Of a stretch of DNA of 64,000 nt, positions 1-11,825 are shown in pieces. The translations under genes and the position numbers were made by a program. How positions within the stretch are numbered: position 1 is the stretch's first letter; each line of letters begins with the position of its first letter. The notes beneath the pieces were generated by a model. It saw nothing but the letters and a program-made list of their open reading frames with translations. It did no database searches and was not told the origin of the DNA. Where the stretch lies: contig NC_065536.1 in NCBI RefSeq assembly GCF_932294415.1, positions 53,478,354-53,542,353 on the forward strand, in the 5' to 3' direction. The DNA comes from Quercus robur. Its lineage: Eukaryota > Streptophyta > Magnoliopsida > Fagales > Fagaceae.

Positions 1-2289
1 CATTGGATCAGGTTGGTGATGGCTTGTGTCTCCTCACCTTCCTTCTCTATTCTTATTAACGGCAAACCTTTTGGAAATATTACCCCCTCTAGAGGGCTCC
101 GCCAAGGAGACCCTCTATCACCTTATTTGTTTCTCTTGTGTGCAGAAGGGTTCACTTCCTTATTAGCAAAAGCTGAGTTGGAAGGGAGGATTCATGGTGT
201 TGCTATTTGTAGGAGAGCGCCAATGATTTCTCATTTGCTCTTTGCTGATGATTCATTGTTGTTCTGCAAAGCATCTCAACAGGAAGTCCAGGTGATAAAT
301 GAGCTCCTTCAAACCTATGCTAATGCTTCGGGGCAGATGATTAATATGGAGAAGTCCTCAATATTTTTCAGCAACAACACTCCAGGGGGCATGAGGGACT
401 GGATAAAGGAGAAGTTGGCTGTAAATGAAGTAGTAAAGTTTGAAAATTACCTGGGGCTGCCGACATTGGTTGGAAGGGCAAAGAACCAAACTTTTGCCTA
501 CCTTAAAGAAAGAGTGTGGAAAAAATTACAAGGTTGGAAAGGAAAGCTACTGTCCAAGGCCGGAAAAGAGGTGTTGATTAAAGCCGTGGCACAATCTATT
601 CCCACATACACAATGGGAGTATTCCAATTACCTACCAAGCTTTGTGATGACCTCAACGCAATGTGTGCGAATTTCTGGTGGGGTCAAGTGGATAGGGAGA
701 GGAAAATCCATTGGCGAAGGTGGAGTATCTTAACTCAAGCTAAGAAAGCTGGTGGAATGGGTTTTTGTGATTTGAAGGCTTTCAATCTTGCCATGCTAGC
801 CAAACAGGGATGGAGATTATTGCAAAACCAAGAATCCTTAGTGTTCAAGTGCCTCAAAGCTCGATATTTTCCACGATGTACCTTCTTGGATGCAGTTGAC
901 TCACCGAATAGCTCTTATACTTGGAAGAGTATTATGGTTGCCCAACCTATTTTAAAGAAGGGATGCTGTTGGAGGGTAGGTGATGGATCATCTATACGAG
1001 TCTTGGCTGATAGTTGGATTCCCAATCACCCCACAAATACAATTCTTATCCACCCGGTTGAGGAAGAATGGGAATGGAGAGTGGCTGATCTTATGGAACC
1101 TGATTTAAGGAGCTGGAATAGAGAGCTTATCATATCCAAGTTTCACAAGGAAGATGCAGAGGCTATTTTAAGGATACCACTGAGCAGAAGGCAGGTAGTG
1201 GACTCGATGATGTGGCTGCACACAGCAAGGGGAGTGTATTCTGTGAAATCAGGTTACTATGTGGCAACACAGGTTCTTAGGGGGGCGGATTGGACAGAAA
1301 GTTCAAGAGGGGTGTGTGGTTCTAAAGTCTGGGCAATGCTATGGAAGCTCAAGGTCCCAAATAAAATCAAGGTTTTTGGATGGAGGGTATGCCAAAACAT
1401 TCTTCCTACCAGAGAGAATTTAGTCCATCGACGAATTATAGATGATGACACATGTGAACTCTGCAAGAGTACTTCAGAAATAGTGATTCACACCTTATGG
1501 GAGTGTGGGGTGGCGAGGGATGTGTGGGCTAGCAGCCTTGTGAAGCTACAAAAATGTGCTGGAGGTCAACAAGACTCAATGCAATTATTTGAAAAGATGC
1601 AAGGCCGGCTGACCAGGGAAGAACTGGAGCTATTTTTAGTCCAGGCCTGGCTCATATGGTCCCAACGAAACAGGATTTCACATGGAGGCAAGCTTCAGTC
1701 ACCAACCCAACTGAACAAAAGAGCATTTGATCTTCTAACAGAGTTTCGACAAGCACAAGAACAGCTAATAATAGTCAGCAGAACCAGCACAGTGAGCAGA
1801 TGGTGTCCTCCACCGAATTCAAGGTTTAAACTGAACTTTGATGCAGCCATTTTCCCTGACCTCAAGTGTTCTGGTATAGGAGCTATTATTCGCAATGAAA
1901 GAGGTGAAGTGATGGGTGCCATGTCCGCCAAGGAGCAACAAGTACTGGACAGCACTGAAGCCGAAGTACTTGCTTGCCGCAGAGCTCTTGAATTTACCAT
2001 TGATATTGGTTTTTCAGAGCTAGTGATTGAAGGAGATAGTGCGCAGGTGCTGAATTCACTGAGGTCCACTGCTACAAATCTGTCTCGGCTTGGTCATATT
2101 TTTGATGATATTCAATGTTTGATGGCTGGTTTACTGTGGGTAGAAGTCAAACTGGTAAATAGAAATGCAAATGGTGTAGCACACTCCTTTGCACGTTATG
2201 CAAAAAATATTGTTGAAGATGTAGTTTGGTTAGAGGATTCTCCTCCACCAGCCTTGGAGGCATTGTATGTTGACTCCCTTCAATTTTAA
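1..2289 (+). CDS. LINE ORF2 protein, C-terminal part (RT, zf-RVT, RNase H)
   Basis: The frame is already open at base 1, so the coding region is 5'-partial; no in-window start should be taken as real. It encodes about 762 residues without a stop. Counting from base 13: RT motif [13 protein letters not shown] near residues 28-40, catalytic FADD at 77-80, then thumb and linker, a zf-RVT zinc-binding segment with CELC and a following H/C near residues 479-497, and an RNase H domain from about 610. RNase H acidic residues are visible in NFDAA, STEAEVLA and EGDS, with a late NGVAHSFARYA motif. The protein would reverse-transcribe the element's RNA at a nicked target. All visible catalytic residues are kept, which is unusual among the LINE copies here. 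Confidence 0.92.
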   Translation, partial: HWIRLVMACVSSPSFSILINGKPFGNITPSRGLRQGDPLSPYLFLLCAEGFTSLLAKAELEGRIHGVAICRRAPMISHLLFADDSLLFCKASQQEVQVINELLQTYANASGQMINMEKSSIFFSNNTPGGMRDWIKEKLAVNEVVKFENYLGLPTLVGRAKNQTFAYLKERVWKKLQGWKGKLLSKAGKEVLIKAVAQSIPTYTMGVFQLPTKLCDDLNAMCANFWWGQVDRERKIHWRRWSILTQAKKAGGMGFCDLKAFNLAMLAKQGWRLLQNQESLVFKCLKARYFPRCTFLDAVDSPNSSYTWKSIMVAQPILKKGCCWRVGDGSSIRVLADSWIPNHPTNTILIHPVEEEWEWRVADLMEPDLRSWNRELIISKFHKEDAEAILRIPLSRRQVVDSMMWLHTARGVYSVKSGYYVATQVLRGADWTESSRGVCGSKVWAMLWKLKVPNKIKVFGWRVCQNILPTRENLVHRRIIDDDTCELCKSTSEIVIHTLWECGVARDVWASSLVKLQKCAGGQQDSMQLFEKMQGRLTREELELFLVQAWLIWSQRNRISHGGKLQSPTQLNKRAFDLLTEFRQAQEQLIIVSRTSTVSRWCPPPNSRFKLNFDAAIFPDLKCSGIGAIIRNERGEVMGAMSAKEQQVLDSTEAEVLACRRALEFTIDIGFSELVIEGDSAQVLNSLRSTATNLSRLGHIFDDIQCLMAGLLWVEVKLVNRNANGVAHSFARYAKNIVEDVVWLEDSPPPALEALYVDSLQF

Positions 2290-2333
2290 TGAATGAAAGT
2301 TTTGAGGCGTTTTCAAAAAAAAAAAAAAAAAAA
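1..2333 (+). mobile_element. L1-like LINE, 3' half, RNase H lineage (5' end outside window)
   Basis: The element runs in from the left edge. It carries the 3' half of ORF2, a short 3' untranslated stretch after the stop at 2287-2289, and a 19-nt poly-A tail at 2315-2333. The tail and the order reverse transcriptase, zf-RVT, RNase H identify a plant L1-clade non-LTR retrotransposon. The TSD cannot be checked because the 5' end is not in the window. The uninterrupted frame suggests a relatively recent insertion. Confidence 0.93.
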
Positions 2334-5300
2334 GTGTACACGGAAACAGAAATAGAGAGAGGGGATGAGGAAATGGAAAAAAAAAAAAAGAAAAAAGAAA
2401 AAGAAAGATTACTACACGGTGAAAGGAGGAAGAGAGATTGAGAGAAAAGAGAGACAGAGAAATAGAGAGGCAGAGATAGAGAGACATCACCGTAAGGGCG
2501 CCTTCCGTTTCTCCTATTCGAATACTTTCTTTTCGCTTCCTTTTCAATTTTCTTAACACCGATGCTTGCAATCCAGAGATAGAGAAGGAGGAAAAAATAA
2601 ACCTTGTGATACAGAGTTGAGAAGGAGACAGACATTGAGAGAACTACCACCGGTAAGTTTTTCTTCTTTTCATTCTTTCTTAGTTCCGGGTATGGGTATG
2701 AAATATGAATTAGTTTTGAGAAATTTGGTTGGATTGATTTTTATTTAGGAATATGGGTAACATTAGGTTTTGATTTGATTTTTTGAAATTTGGGATTATA
2801 TATGATTTAGGTTTGGAGAGGGCAAAAACAGAGAAATAAGAGAGAAGGAGAGAGTTTTCCTTCCCTCTTTAGACTTAGAGCACCGTTGCAGCACATAGGG
2901 AAAGAAAAATCTATGGGCATCGACACCGTTAGGCTACATATCTATTACCATTAGATCGTTGGAACCGGCTCCGGTACGTTTTCCTTCATTTTTTTTTAGA
3001 TTTGGGAATGAAACATTACTTTTTATTGAGTTTTTTTGTTGGATAGGTTTAGATTTGATTTTGGTTTTGATATTTTTTTGTTTCGGGCTTTTGGGTTCTC
3101 CATGAAAATGTTTGTTTTCTCAATTTTTCGATTTTTTTCCCTATTTTGGATTACAGAAATCACTAAGCCTTTCCCTGTTTTCTAATATCTGCGTTCATAG
3201 TTTTTTTTTTTTTTTTCCTGGGGTTTTGATTTGGAAAACCGGTTTTGTTGTTGATTCATCACCAACAGCAAAACTTTTATCCCTATTGAAAAATATATGG
3301 GTTTAGTAGAAGGTAGGCATGGGTTTTTTTTTTCCCTATTCAATTACCATTTCAAATTGTATAAAACTATTCCCTTTTTTGATTTGGGAAATTATGATTC
3401 ATTCATTCATTCTGTTCTTTCTTTGCTGAATTTATTTGTATTAAGGAACTGTCATTTTGTATGTGAATGTTCTGCTTTATGAAATGGGCAGTACTTTTAT
3501 GATTTCTTCTTTTCATTTTGCTTTGTTACAGTGTGAAACTTGGAAAAAATTTGTTTGTTTATATGTGAATTTGATTTGGTATTTCATGTTTACTATTAAT
3601 TAAAGCCAAATTCTTTTTTTTTATTTTTTGTTTTTTTTTATGAATTCATGGTGTTCAATGGGAAGCCAAGTCCAAAGAAGAAGAAGAAATTGTCAATTCT
3701 TCCCCTTCATCGTATCTCTTATTTGGTGTTTTTACTTTTCTATTGATTTCAATATTTGTTTTATATTGAAATATTAAGTGCTTTTTCTTTTCTCTCTTTT
3801 ACTATGGATTGCTTGCATTGCCATTAATTTTGTTACTGACAATAATTCCAATTTTTGTATCTTTATGGTTTCATATGTTTGAATCAGTTTTCCCAGATTA
3901 TCTGCTGCTGAACAATCTCAAAACCGGGACTTCTTACCAAGTGCCAAATCAAGTTCAAAGGTCTGCACTTCTCATTTTACAACACCTTTTTACCGTTTTG
4001 ATCATTCTAGAATAGAGTTTTTACATTGTTAGTGGTATCCAATAGAGTTTTTTCTCTCACTACCCGTTTCTACTTTGCAGTCTCTACTGATAGTATTCTG
4101 CAAAACTTTTCAAAAGAACATAAACAATTTTGGCCCCCAAACTCTCCCTATAATGTTTTCTAAAGATAAGATTATCATCCTGTATAGTGATAAACTTTGT
4201 ATATCCCACAAAAAAAAAAAATTTAAATTAAATGGGCATTCAAAAAAACTAGGATGCATACAATTTTTTTTTGAACAAACTTACATTGGAGAGTTGGAGT
4301 TGACCATGAAAGGAGACCCATTTCTTGGTCTCTCTCTCTGACTCCTTAGTATTTGGCATCTAGACTCACTATTTAGTCTGGTTTTTCTTTCCTTCTTCTT
4401 TTTCTTCTTCTTCTTCGTCCTTACTTCTTTGTCCCTTTTACAGTTTTTTACTTATGAATCTCTAAGTCGAAGGTTTCTTTTTTCATGTTACAATTTGTTG
4501 GATTGCTCCAACTTCTACCACATGTGTGGCTCACGTGTTCTAGCCACCAGCTATCACCCACTTCAATATATTTACTATTTTATTTGTTAATTTTACCATT
4601 TCATTAGTGTTTTTAGGACAATAACATTTCATTTGTTTTTTTACAGTTTCCAAAAAGTGAATTTGACACTTGATGTGGTTTTCTTTGTTTGCTAGCAAAA
4701 CACTTCTTGCTATTTATATCATCATTTTTTGCTCTGTACCCCACTATTTTTTTTTTTGGAACCAACTTATTTTTACCACCTCCTATTACTAAAATAATTT
4801 TAATTATTGATAGATTTTGTAGCTATCTGAATTCTGGGCTGTACATGAACCACTAACAAATGCAGAATCAAGGTTTGATTAGGCGTGGTCCAAACCTTCA
4901 TTTTCCAGATTTAAATTTTCACTAAACTACTGCATTACTTTTTACAATTCAACCCATATTTTCAATGTTTTCTTAGGCATCGATTGCAGTATTTTTTTCA
5001 TCTTTCTCTGCTGCAATTTAAAGTTGCTATGCTTTTTTTTTTTTTTTTTTTTGAGCAATCGGAAATAATGGCTGCAATTATATGGATTACCCTCTTTGCA
5101 GTTTCACTAAGAATAGTTAGGTATACAAAAGTGCTCACCACAGCCAAGAAAGAAAACCAAAAATCCATAAACTGATACCAAAGCAGTAGTAAAAGTGTTA
5201 AACTCGAAACTAAAATCCTATGAATAGTGGAGCTAAGCAAGATGTTTTGCACAGATCATGCACCTTTAGAGCAGTAAAAGATAGAGAACACCAGTTACAC

Positions 5301-6898
5301 ATCACACGCATGATACAAAGAGAAAAATTGATGCAACATGAAAAATAGTTTGCAATCTCTGTTCTAATGGTTAAGAGATGTCTTTTTTTGGTTTCACATG
5401 CTGTGCAAACCAAAAACCAGAATGGCTAGATGTTGCATAGATCACTATTATCCATAGAAACATCACGCCAAGTTAAATTAAATTAAAAGGAGTAGATATA
5501 TCATAGAGTCTAAAGAGAATAATTGCACATATCACTATTACCCATAGAAATCCTTGGGTAAAGTATAAGCGAAAACCAGATTTCGCTTATACCTGAGCTC
5601 ACTACATTTTCTGTTTTAGAGCATTTTGGTTCTTAAGTTATATTTAAACTTAATTAATCTGTGCCTTGCTACTTTGTGTTTTGTCAATTGGGCATGAAAT
5701 ATAGATGTGGTTTTGATCTCTGCAATATGTGTTGAGCATGAGAGTTATATCAATTTTGTGAAATGAAAGTTATGTTTTTCTCACCTCTAAGTTTAACTAT
5801 TTGATCGTCTGGGTGTTTCTTTTAAATATTATTAGATATTATTCTCATATACTTTAAATGAAAACATGACAAATATTAATGCCTAACTGATTAAAAAAAT
5901 TTGTAGGTAACTATTGACTGTCATTCACATGGGCAACAAAGCTCTACATCAACTTTGACATTACAAAAGTCACAAAGGAAATTATGCCAAAAGGACATTC
6001 TAAAGGATTGGATGGATAACTTTCTTACATAATAGAAAAATAGTTGCAGAAATAGAAGACTTGGATGCATAAAAAATGCTTAAGAATTATGCACCAAGTT
6101 CTATTCTTCATACCCTTTTCTTATTTACTTAATTTTCTATTTTATTTCAGATTATGAGAGATTTAATTTTCTGTATTTAGGCTATGGTTTTGTAATCTGA
6201 GCATCCTAAGACTCTTATATCAACGTGAATTTAAGTTTTGTAATATATGTGATTCTAATTTTGAACTCAGTTATAATTGTAGATTGTAATTCATTTGTCT
6301 CTGTTAGATTGCCGCATTGTTCAGTACAGCCTTATTTTGGGAATACAAGATTGATGAAAATTGAGAATACTATGAGTATGCATTTTTATAGGTGCTACAT
6401 TAAAAAGCTTTAAATTTCAAGTAATGAATCTGAGTCCTAATTTTAAGTATTGAGCTTGATTGTTGACCTTTTAGGTTTATATCATACAAATAACAACTAA
6501 AGGCCATGAACAAGGCAAATATTTGGAGTTGAGAAAATCAAAATGCAAACCATTACAGGAGATCGCCAACTTTTGGAAAACTAAATATCAGGAAACCTAT
6601 TAATCTATTGTGCTTGGTCTCTTACTTTTTTCCTTTTTTGAAGTCCAAATTGTTCAAGTATTGGGAAAGCTGTTAATCTATTAAATAAATAAAAAGGAAT
6701 TGCATAATGTTAACATATATACAATTTTATCATAGATAGATCAAATTAACTGGTGACATGCAAAGCCAAGATTGTTAATGTTAACAACAGATGGGGTATT
6801 ATTTTTGCATGTCTTACATGCAACACAAAGGTCAAACCTATCAAAGGAGTTTTATGGTGTGAGTGATGTAAAGGTGAGCCTAAATTATAAAATGATCC
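2334..6898. other. gene-poor stretch, partly Helitron interior, with exon-like scraps
   Basis: No convincing coding gene was found. An AG-rich low-complexity tract lies at about 2340-2480. Several short pieces look like exons with splice-like borders, for example about 3896-3960 (AG before, GT after, readable as LSAAEQSQNRDFLPS) and a stretch after 5906. Because a Helitron 3' end lies at 6924, these may be gene fragments captured by the Helitron. A poly-T run at about 5033-5052 followed by non-T-rich sequence may be the 3' end of a retrocopy on the minus strand. None of these pieces could be assigned to a named gene. Confidence 0.35.
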
Positions 6899-6924
6899 CG
6901 CGCATTGCGCGAGTTAAACGCTAG
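6897..6924 (+). mobile_element. Helitron 3' terminus (hairpin plus CTAG)
   Basis: A short palindrome cgcgc-att-gcgcg at 6899-6911 is followed nine bases later by CTAG at 6921-6924 and then a T. A GC-rich hairpin about ten bases before a terminal CTRR, with insertion between A and T, is the hallmark of Helitron 3' ends. The matching 5' TC terminus was not located; the element extends leftward and may contain or be split by the LINE at 1-2333. Confidence 0.7.
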
Positions 6925-7127
6925 TAATAATAATAATAAAATCCTGTACAGGATATTTATGTACGTACAGGATTTTTTTAGCTTCTAGAATTTTCATTTC
7001 ATGTATAAAGCCTTTATGTATGACAGAAATTCGTCTTCTCTGCAGCAAAAGAAACATAACTTTTTTTTTGCTGAAAAAAGAAACAAAACTCCATCCATTG
7101 TGTTGTAACGCACCAGCCCTTAAAAAA

Positions 7128-9390
7128 AGATCAGATTTTTATTTCCTGGTGGGTGAAGATAAATTTGGGGGTCGTCTAGTCAATATTAGCCGTGCGCTTC
7201 GCTTTCAGGAATGTCTGGACACTTATAGGCTTATTGATATTGGTTTTTCTAGGCCTCATTTCACGTGGTCCAATCACAGGCCGTTGACAGATCTAATTCA
7301 AGAAAGGATCCATAGGGTCTTTGTTAATGCTGAATGGAATAACATTTACCCGGAAGCTAATGTTAAACACCTTGAAAGAGTTCAGTCAGACCATTGCCCC
7401 ATTCTGGTTTGTCTCGAGCATAGTCAACAAGCCAGACTCCAGTGCCCCTTCAGATTCCAACCCATATGGTTGTCACATCCTGATTTCCCAAATGTAGTGC
7501 GTGATGCCTAGATCAATCCTGTTGTGCTAGCCAATGCAACGGCCACTTTCGCGGAAAAGGCTAGAGTGTGGAATAAGGAGGTCTTTGGGAACATTTTTCA
7601 CCGAAAAAAGAGAGTTGTTGCAAGGCTTAGAGGTGTCCAAACAGCTCTGTCCACTAATCCCAATAATCTTCTTGTGGATTTGGAAAGGGATTTGAGGAAG
7701 AAGTTCACGAAAATTTTGAAGCTTGAAGTGGAATTATGGGCCATGAAATCCCGAATTACTTGGTTGGTGGAGGGGGATAGAAACACCAGCTTTTACCATA
7801 CCTCAACATTAGTGCGGAGAAGAAGAAACCGAATCACTTGCATGAAAGACCGAGCTGGTAATTGGATTCAAGGAGAAAAGGATATAGCTGAATTTATTAG
7901 AAATGGTTATATCGATTTATTTTCTTCAAGTCACAGCCACTCTACCCTTGCCGTGTGGGACCCTCCTTTCTGGCAAACCTATTTAAAAGAGAAGGACTCA
8001 GCTATGCTTACTCGCCCAGTATCGAATGAAGACATCTCTGCAGGCCTTTGGTCCCTTAAGGCATTTAAGGCTCCGGGTTTTGATGGTCTTCACGCTGGAT
8101 TCTTCTAGCGCTTCTGGTTATTAGTGGGCGAATCAGTCAAGAATGAAGTAAAGTAGATTTTTACCTCCGATAGGATTCCCGAGTACCTCAACAGAACGGT
8201 TGTTACTCTGATCCCAAAATGTGGTAATCCGGAATCTTTTGGTCATTACCGCCCTATCAGTCTGTGTAACACGGTGTACAAGACCGTTTCCAAGATAATT
8301 GTTGCTCGGATTCGGCCTTTTCTTCCAAATCTGGTTTCTCCTCTCCAAACCACTTTTGTCCCTAGGAGAAAAGGAATTGACAATGCGATAATTGTCCAAG
8401 AAATTATCCACTCCATGTCTAAAACTAGGGGGAGAAGTGGGTATATGGCGATTAAGATTGATTTGGAGAAAGCCTACGATCGCATGGAGTGGAGTTCAAT
8501 TCGAGATACCCTCACTCTTTTCAAATTTCCAAGCCAAGTGATTGCTCTTATTATTAGTTGTGTTTCTTCTTCCTCAATATCCATTCTCTTCAATGGGGGT
8601 GCTTTGGAGCCGTTCCACCATTCTAGAGGTATTAGGCAAAGGGACCCGCTATCCCCGTATCTTTTCATTTTGTGTATGGAGGTTTTGGGTGCCATGATAG
8701 TAGAGAAATGTAGCTCCAAGTTGTGGAATCTGATCAAGGCTTCTCAGGGAGGGATTGCTTTTTCTCATTTGTTCTTTGCTGATGATCTGGTGTTGTTTGC
8801 AAAGGCGGATCGGAAAAATTGTGTGGCTGTGAGGGATGTTTTGGAGTCCTTTTGCGAACTTTCTAGTCAAAAGGTTAGTCAGGATAAATCTCAGGTCTTC
8901 TTTTCTCCCAATGTTTCAGCAAATGGTAGGACTAACCAGTGTAATATTCTAGGATTTCAGTTTACCCCGTCGCTTGGAAAGTATCTTGGTTTCCCCATTA
9001 AACACTCGAGCACACCACATAATTTTGGGTTTATCTTGGAAAGGGTGCAAGGGAGGCTTGCGGGGTGGAAAGCTAACTTGCTCTCTTTTGTGGGGAGGCT
9101 TGTTCTCACCCAAACCGTCACTTCCACAATTCCGAATTATGCAATGCAATGTTGTGCGCTTCTTGCTAAGGTGCTCACTAATGTGGACAGGCTAAGTTGC
9201 AACTTCCTTTAGGGGTCTTCAAAGAACAAGAAGAAACTGCACTTAATCGGGTGGAACAAGATTTCTAAGCCTAAGAAGGATGGTGGTCTGGGTACCCAGG
9301 CTGCCAAAGCTAAAAATATTGCTCTTCTAGGAAAACTTAATTGGCGCCTTGCTTTGGAACCAAACTCTTTATGGGCTCTAGAAGATCCTC
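7128..9390 (+). pseudogene. decayed LINE ORF2 fragment (endonuclease C-terminus through RT)
   Basis: Successive open pieces at 7020-7511, 7524-8108 and 8274-9212, broken by stops, read as one degenerate ORF2. The first has the end of the endonuclease domain (GEDKFGGR, HFTWSNHRP, then SDHCPI near 7387). The second covers the linker up to the KAPGFDG motif. The third has RT motifs: IKIDLEKAYDRMEW, GIRQRDPLSPYLF (G of the usual QGD changed to R) and FFADDLVLF. LINE-like coding traces continue to about 9390. Zf-RVT, RNase H and a poly-A tail are missing, so it is truncated at both ends and old. Its sequence differs from the other LINEs here, indicating a separate subfamily. Confidence 0.85.
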
Positions 9391-10981
9391 ACGCTCCAAA
9401 AATAAAAATGGATTGGTATAAGGCTCTAGAAGACTAGAATACCCACCAATCACCTACAACCTTTGGAAAGAAGTGAAGAAAAGGCTAGGAACTAGAAAAG
9501 TTCTATCAAAATCCACCTTCTGAGTTTCTTTTCTAAATCTTTCTTTCAAAGTGTAGTATTTCACTCCATCTTGTTCTATCAATATTCTTTTGATATTTAT
9601 GTGTATGATAATTTCAAAAAGTTTAAATTTGTTGCACACAAATTGTTTTATACGTTTTGCACAATCCAAATCACCTTCCCTTCTTCACTTAGAGGTTGCT
9701 TTTGGAGGTGCGTGTAAAATTTTGTAAAATAGTTTGTGTAATAAACACTACTCATTAAAAAAATATTTAAATGTCTTCGGCCTATTCTTGGTATCAAGTA
9801 TCCATCAATCTCTTTTTAAATGTCGAACTTAACTAAATGCTCTATCTTAAATGTTGTTTCTTCTAAGTTTGAAATCAATAATCAACCCCTAAATTATTTT
9901 GACTCATTCAAAAGTCACCGGTATACACCTTTACGCTGAATTTGTTTCAGCTGTAAAGGAAGTCGGGAAAATATTTTACACCGTGCTTGCTATTTGAGAT
10001 GCTCAGAAAATTCGGTCAAAGGGAAAATTATATAATTTGACTGTAAAATAAGAGGGCTTCAAGTGTAAAATAATTTACACATTCAAGTTACCTTCAAATA
10101 GAATTTTACAGACTGAAAACAGAAAAGGAGAGAGAGAGAGAGAGAGCAATGGTAGTCTAGCCTTCGATCCACCCAAACCCATTGCTAGTCAGATCGTGCC
10201 GCTCAAATCCAACGCTGGTGTGATCACGCTGCTCAAACCCATCGTCAGTCTGATCGCGCCTCCTCAGCTCCTCCATCGTGCTCAAACCCATCTCCGATGA
10301 ACCCAGCTAAACCTACCTCAATTTCACCATATCCCAGTCCCCGACCCACGGCCTTGCAGTCGTGCTTGCAAGCCCCTCTGCCGGTGAAGGTAGTTTCTCA
10401 TCTACTTCACCTTCATCCTCTCTCTCAGTCATCAAACCCATCCTTCTTCCACCCACGTCGTTACTGCCTTAAATTTTTTTTTAAATTGTAAAATAACATT
10501 CTTGCTTGGGTTTTGGAGGATTGGTGGTTGGGGTGATTCATGGGTTTCAGTGGTGGTGGGTTAGGGGTGAGGTTAAGTGTTGATGGTGGTCGATTGGGGG
10601 TGGTGGATCGTTGGCTAGGTGGTTTATGGGTTTCAATGGTGGTGGATTATGGGTTTTGGTAGATGGTTTTGATATTGATTTTGAGATTAATGGGTTTTGA
10701 TTTTGATTTTGATTTTTCAAATTAATTGGTTATGTGGTGGTTGATGGTGGTTGGGTTTGTAGTGGCCGGTGGTGGCTGGGAATGTGATTCTTTGCAATTC
10801 CTTGCAATTTGGATGCCTAGGAATGTAGCTATTCCTATGTTTGGTTTCATTAGGAATCTCTTAAGATTCCTAGAAATGTGAAATGATAATGTTTGGTTTA
10901 TTCCTAGAAATCTTAAATGAATTATTTTTTTTTCCCATTCTATCCTTAGATTTAAATGTGAACTACTAAGTCCTTTCAAAA
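9391..10981. other. intergenic, no gene seen; AG microsatellite
   Basis: No supported gene. A short (AG)n tract lies at about 10121-10146. From 10520 to 10780 the sequence is strongly GT/GGT-biased. Open frames here are short and compositionally simple. The segment 10790-10920 (fragments such as ttcctatgtttggttt) looks like one half of a MITE whose other half may be near 11500-11690 (tgagaatcctaaaacatt, ccaaacgcc). Confidence 0.4.
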
Positions 10982-11163
10982 AAAGGCAAATGCTAACGAA
11001 TGCCCTTAGGGCATTGGTTAACAATCCATTTATAGAAAGTTTGCATGGGAAAAGAAAAAAAAACAATTAATATATTTTTTCATTTCCCATAAAAGTGGTG
11101 TCGAAACTTTCCTAAAATGGATTGTTAACCAATGCCCTAAGGCCACTTGTTAGCATGACCCTT
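10982..11163. mobile_element. fold-back MITE
   Basis: The two ends are inverted copies of each other over roughly 55-60 bases. The left arm (from about 10985) reads through gcccttagggcattggtt and aacaatccatttatag; the right arm (about 11103-11160) carries the reverse complement of these, tggattgttaacc and aatgccctaaggcc. Both sides are flanked by A-runs, compatible with an A-rich TSD. No coding capacity. The superfamily is uncertain; Mutator-like is possible. Confidence 0.7.
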
Positions 11164-11820
11164 AAAAAAAATCTTCCTCTATATAAATAATGAAAAACAA
11201 AATATAAACTGTTAATAATTTGTTGAGCAACACACACACAACATCAAAAATGAATACCTGGCAGTAATGGAAAGTCCCCTGCAAACTTTTTTTTTTTTTT
11301 TCACACATGAAACCTAAATTGAACTTTGTTAAAGAATATATCAACAAAGTTGTTTATCCTGTTTATGTTATTTTGGCGGGAAAAGATAAAGACAAAGGAA
11401 AAAATATTGATAATTTGTTTTATGTTTTATCTTAATTGCTTAGATGATAAGGAAAAATGGTTAAAATTATCAATTTATAGAAAATACAATTTCTTTTAAG
11501 CTTGGGAATATGGATACCCACCTGTTTTAAAGAGAATTCACATTCTTACTGAGAAGGGTTTAAAGGGGGAATCCAAATTCCCCTGGCATCTGATTCCTTG
11601 GCGTGATTTGCAACCAAACATGAGAACCTTTAAACATTCCTGAGAATCCTAAAACATTACCCCATACCAAACGCCACATAAGGCTCTTAGCAGTTTTGTC
11701 TTAACTTGCACGTGCTAAATGTCGATTGGATTATTTTATGCCAAATACCAGTGATAGATCCATGTGTAAGTAATGGATTCTAATCACAAGTTAACATTTA
11801 TACAAATTGTGGCAAAATGT
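11164..11820. other. intergenic, no gene seen
   Basis: AT-rich sequence without a supported gene. The last part (about 11500-11690) carries MITE-like text ending in ccaaacgcc, possibly the partner of the repeat half at 10790-10920. Confidence 0.35.
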
Positions 11821-11825
11821 GTGGT

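Noticed and set aside
2147-2650. 167-codon minus-strand frame
   Set aside because: It overlaps the LINE end, poly-A and an AG-rich tract in antisense; Phe/Ser-rich composition comes from the simple sequence.
9454-9669. 71-codon minus-strand frame after the old LINE
   Set aside because: AT-rich, no domain, no neighbouring gene context.
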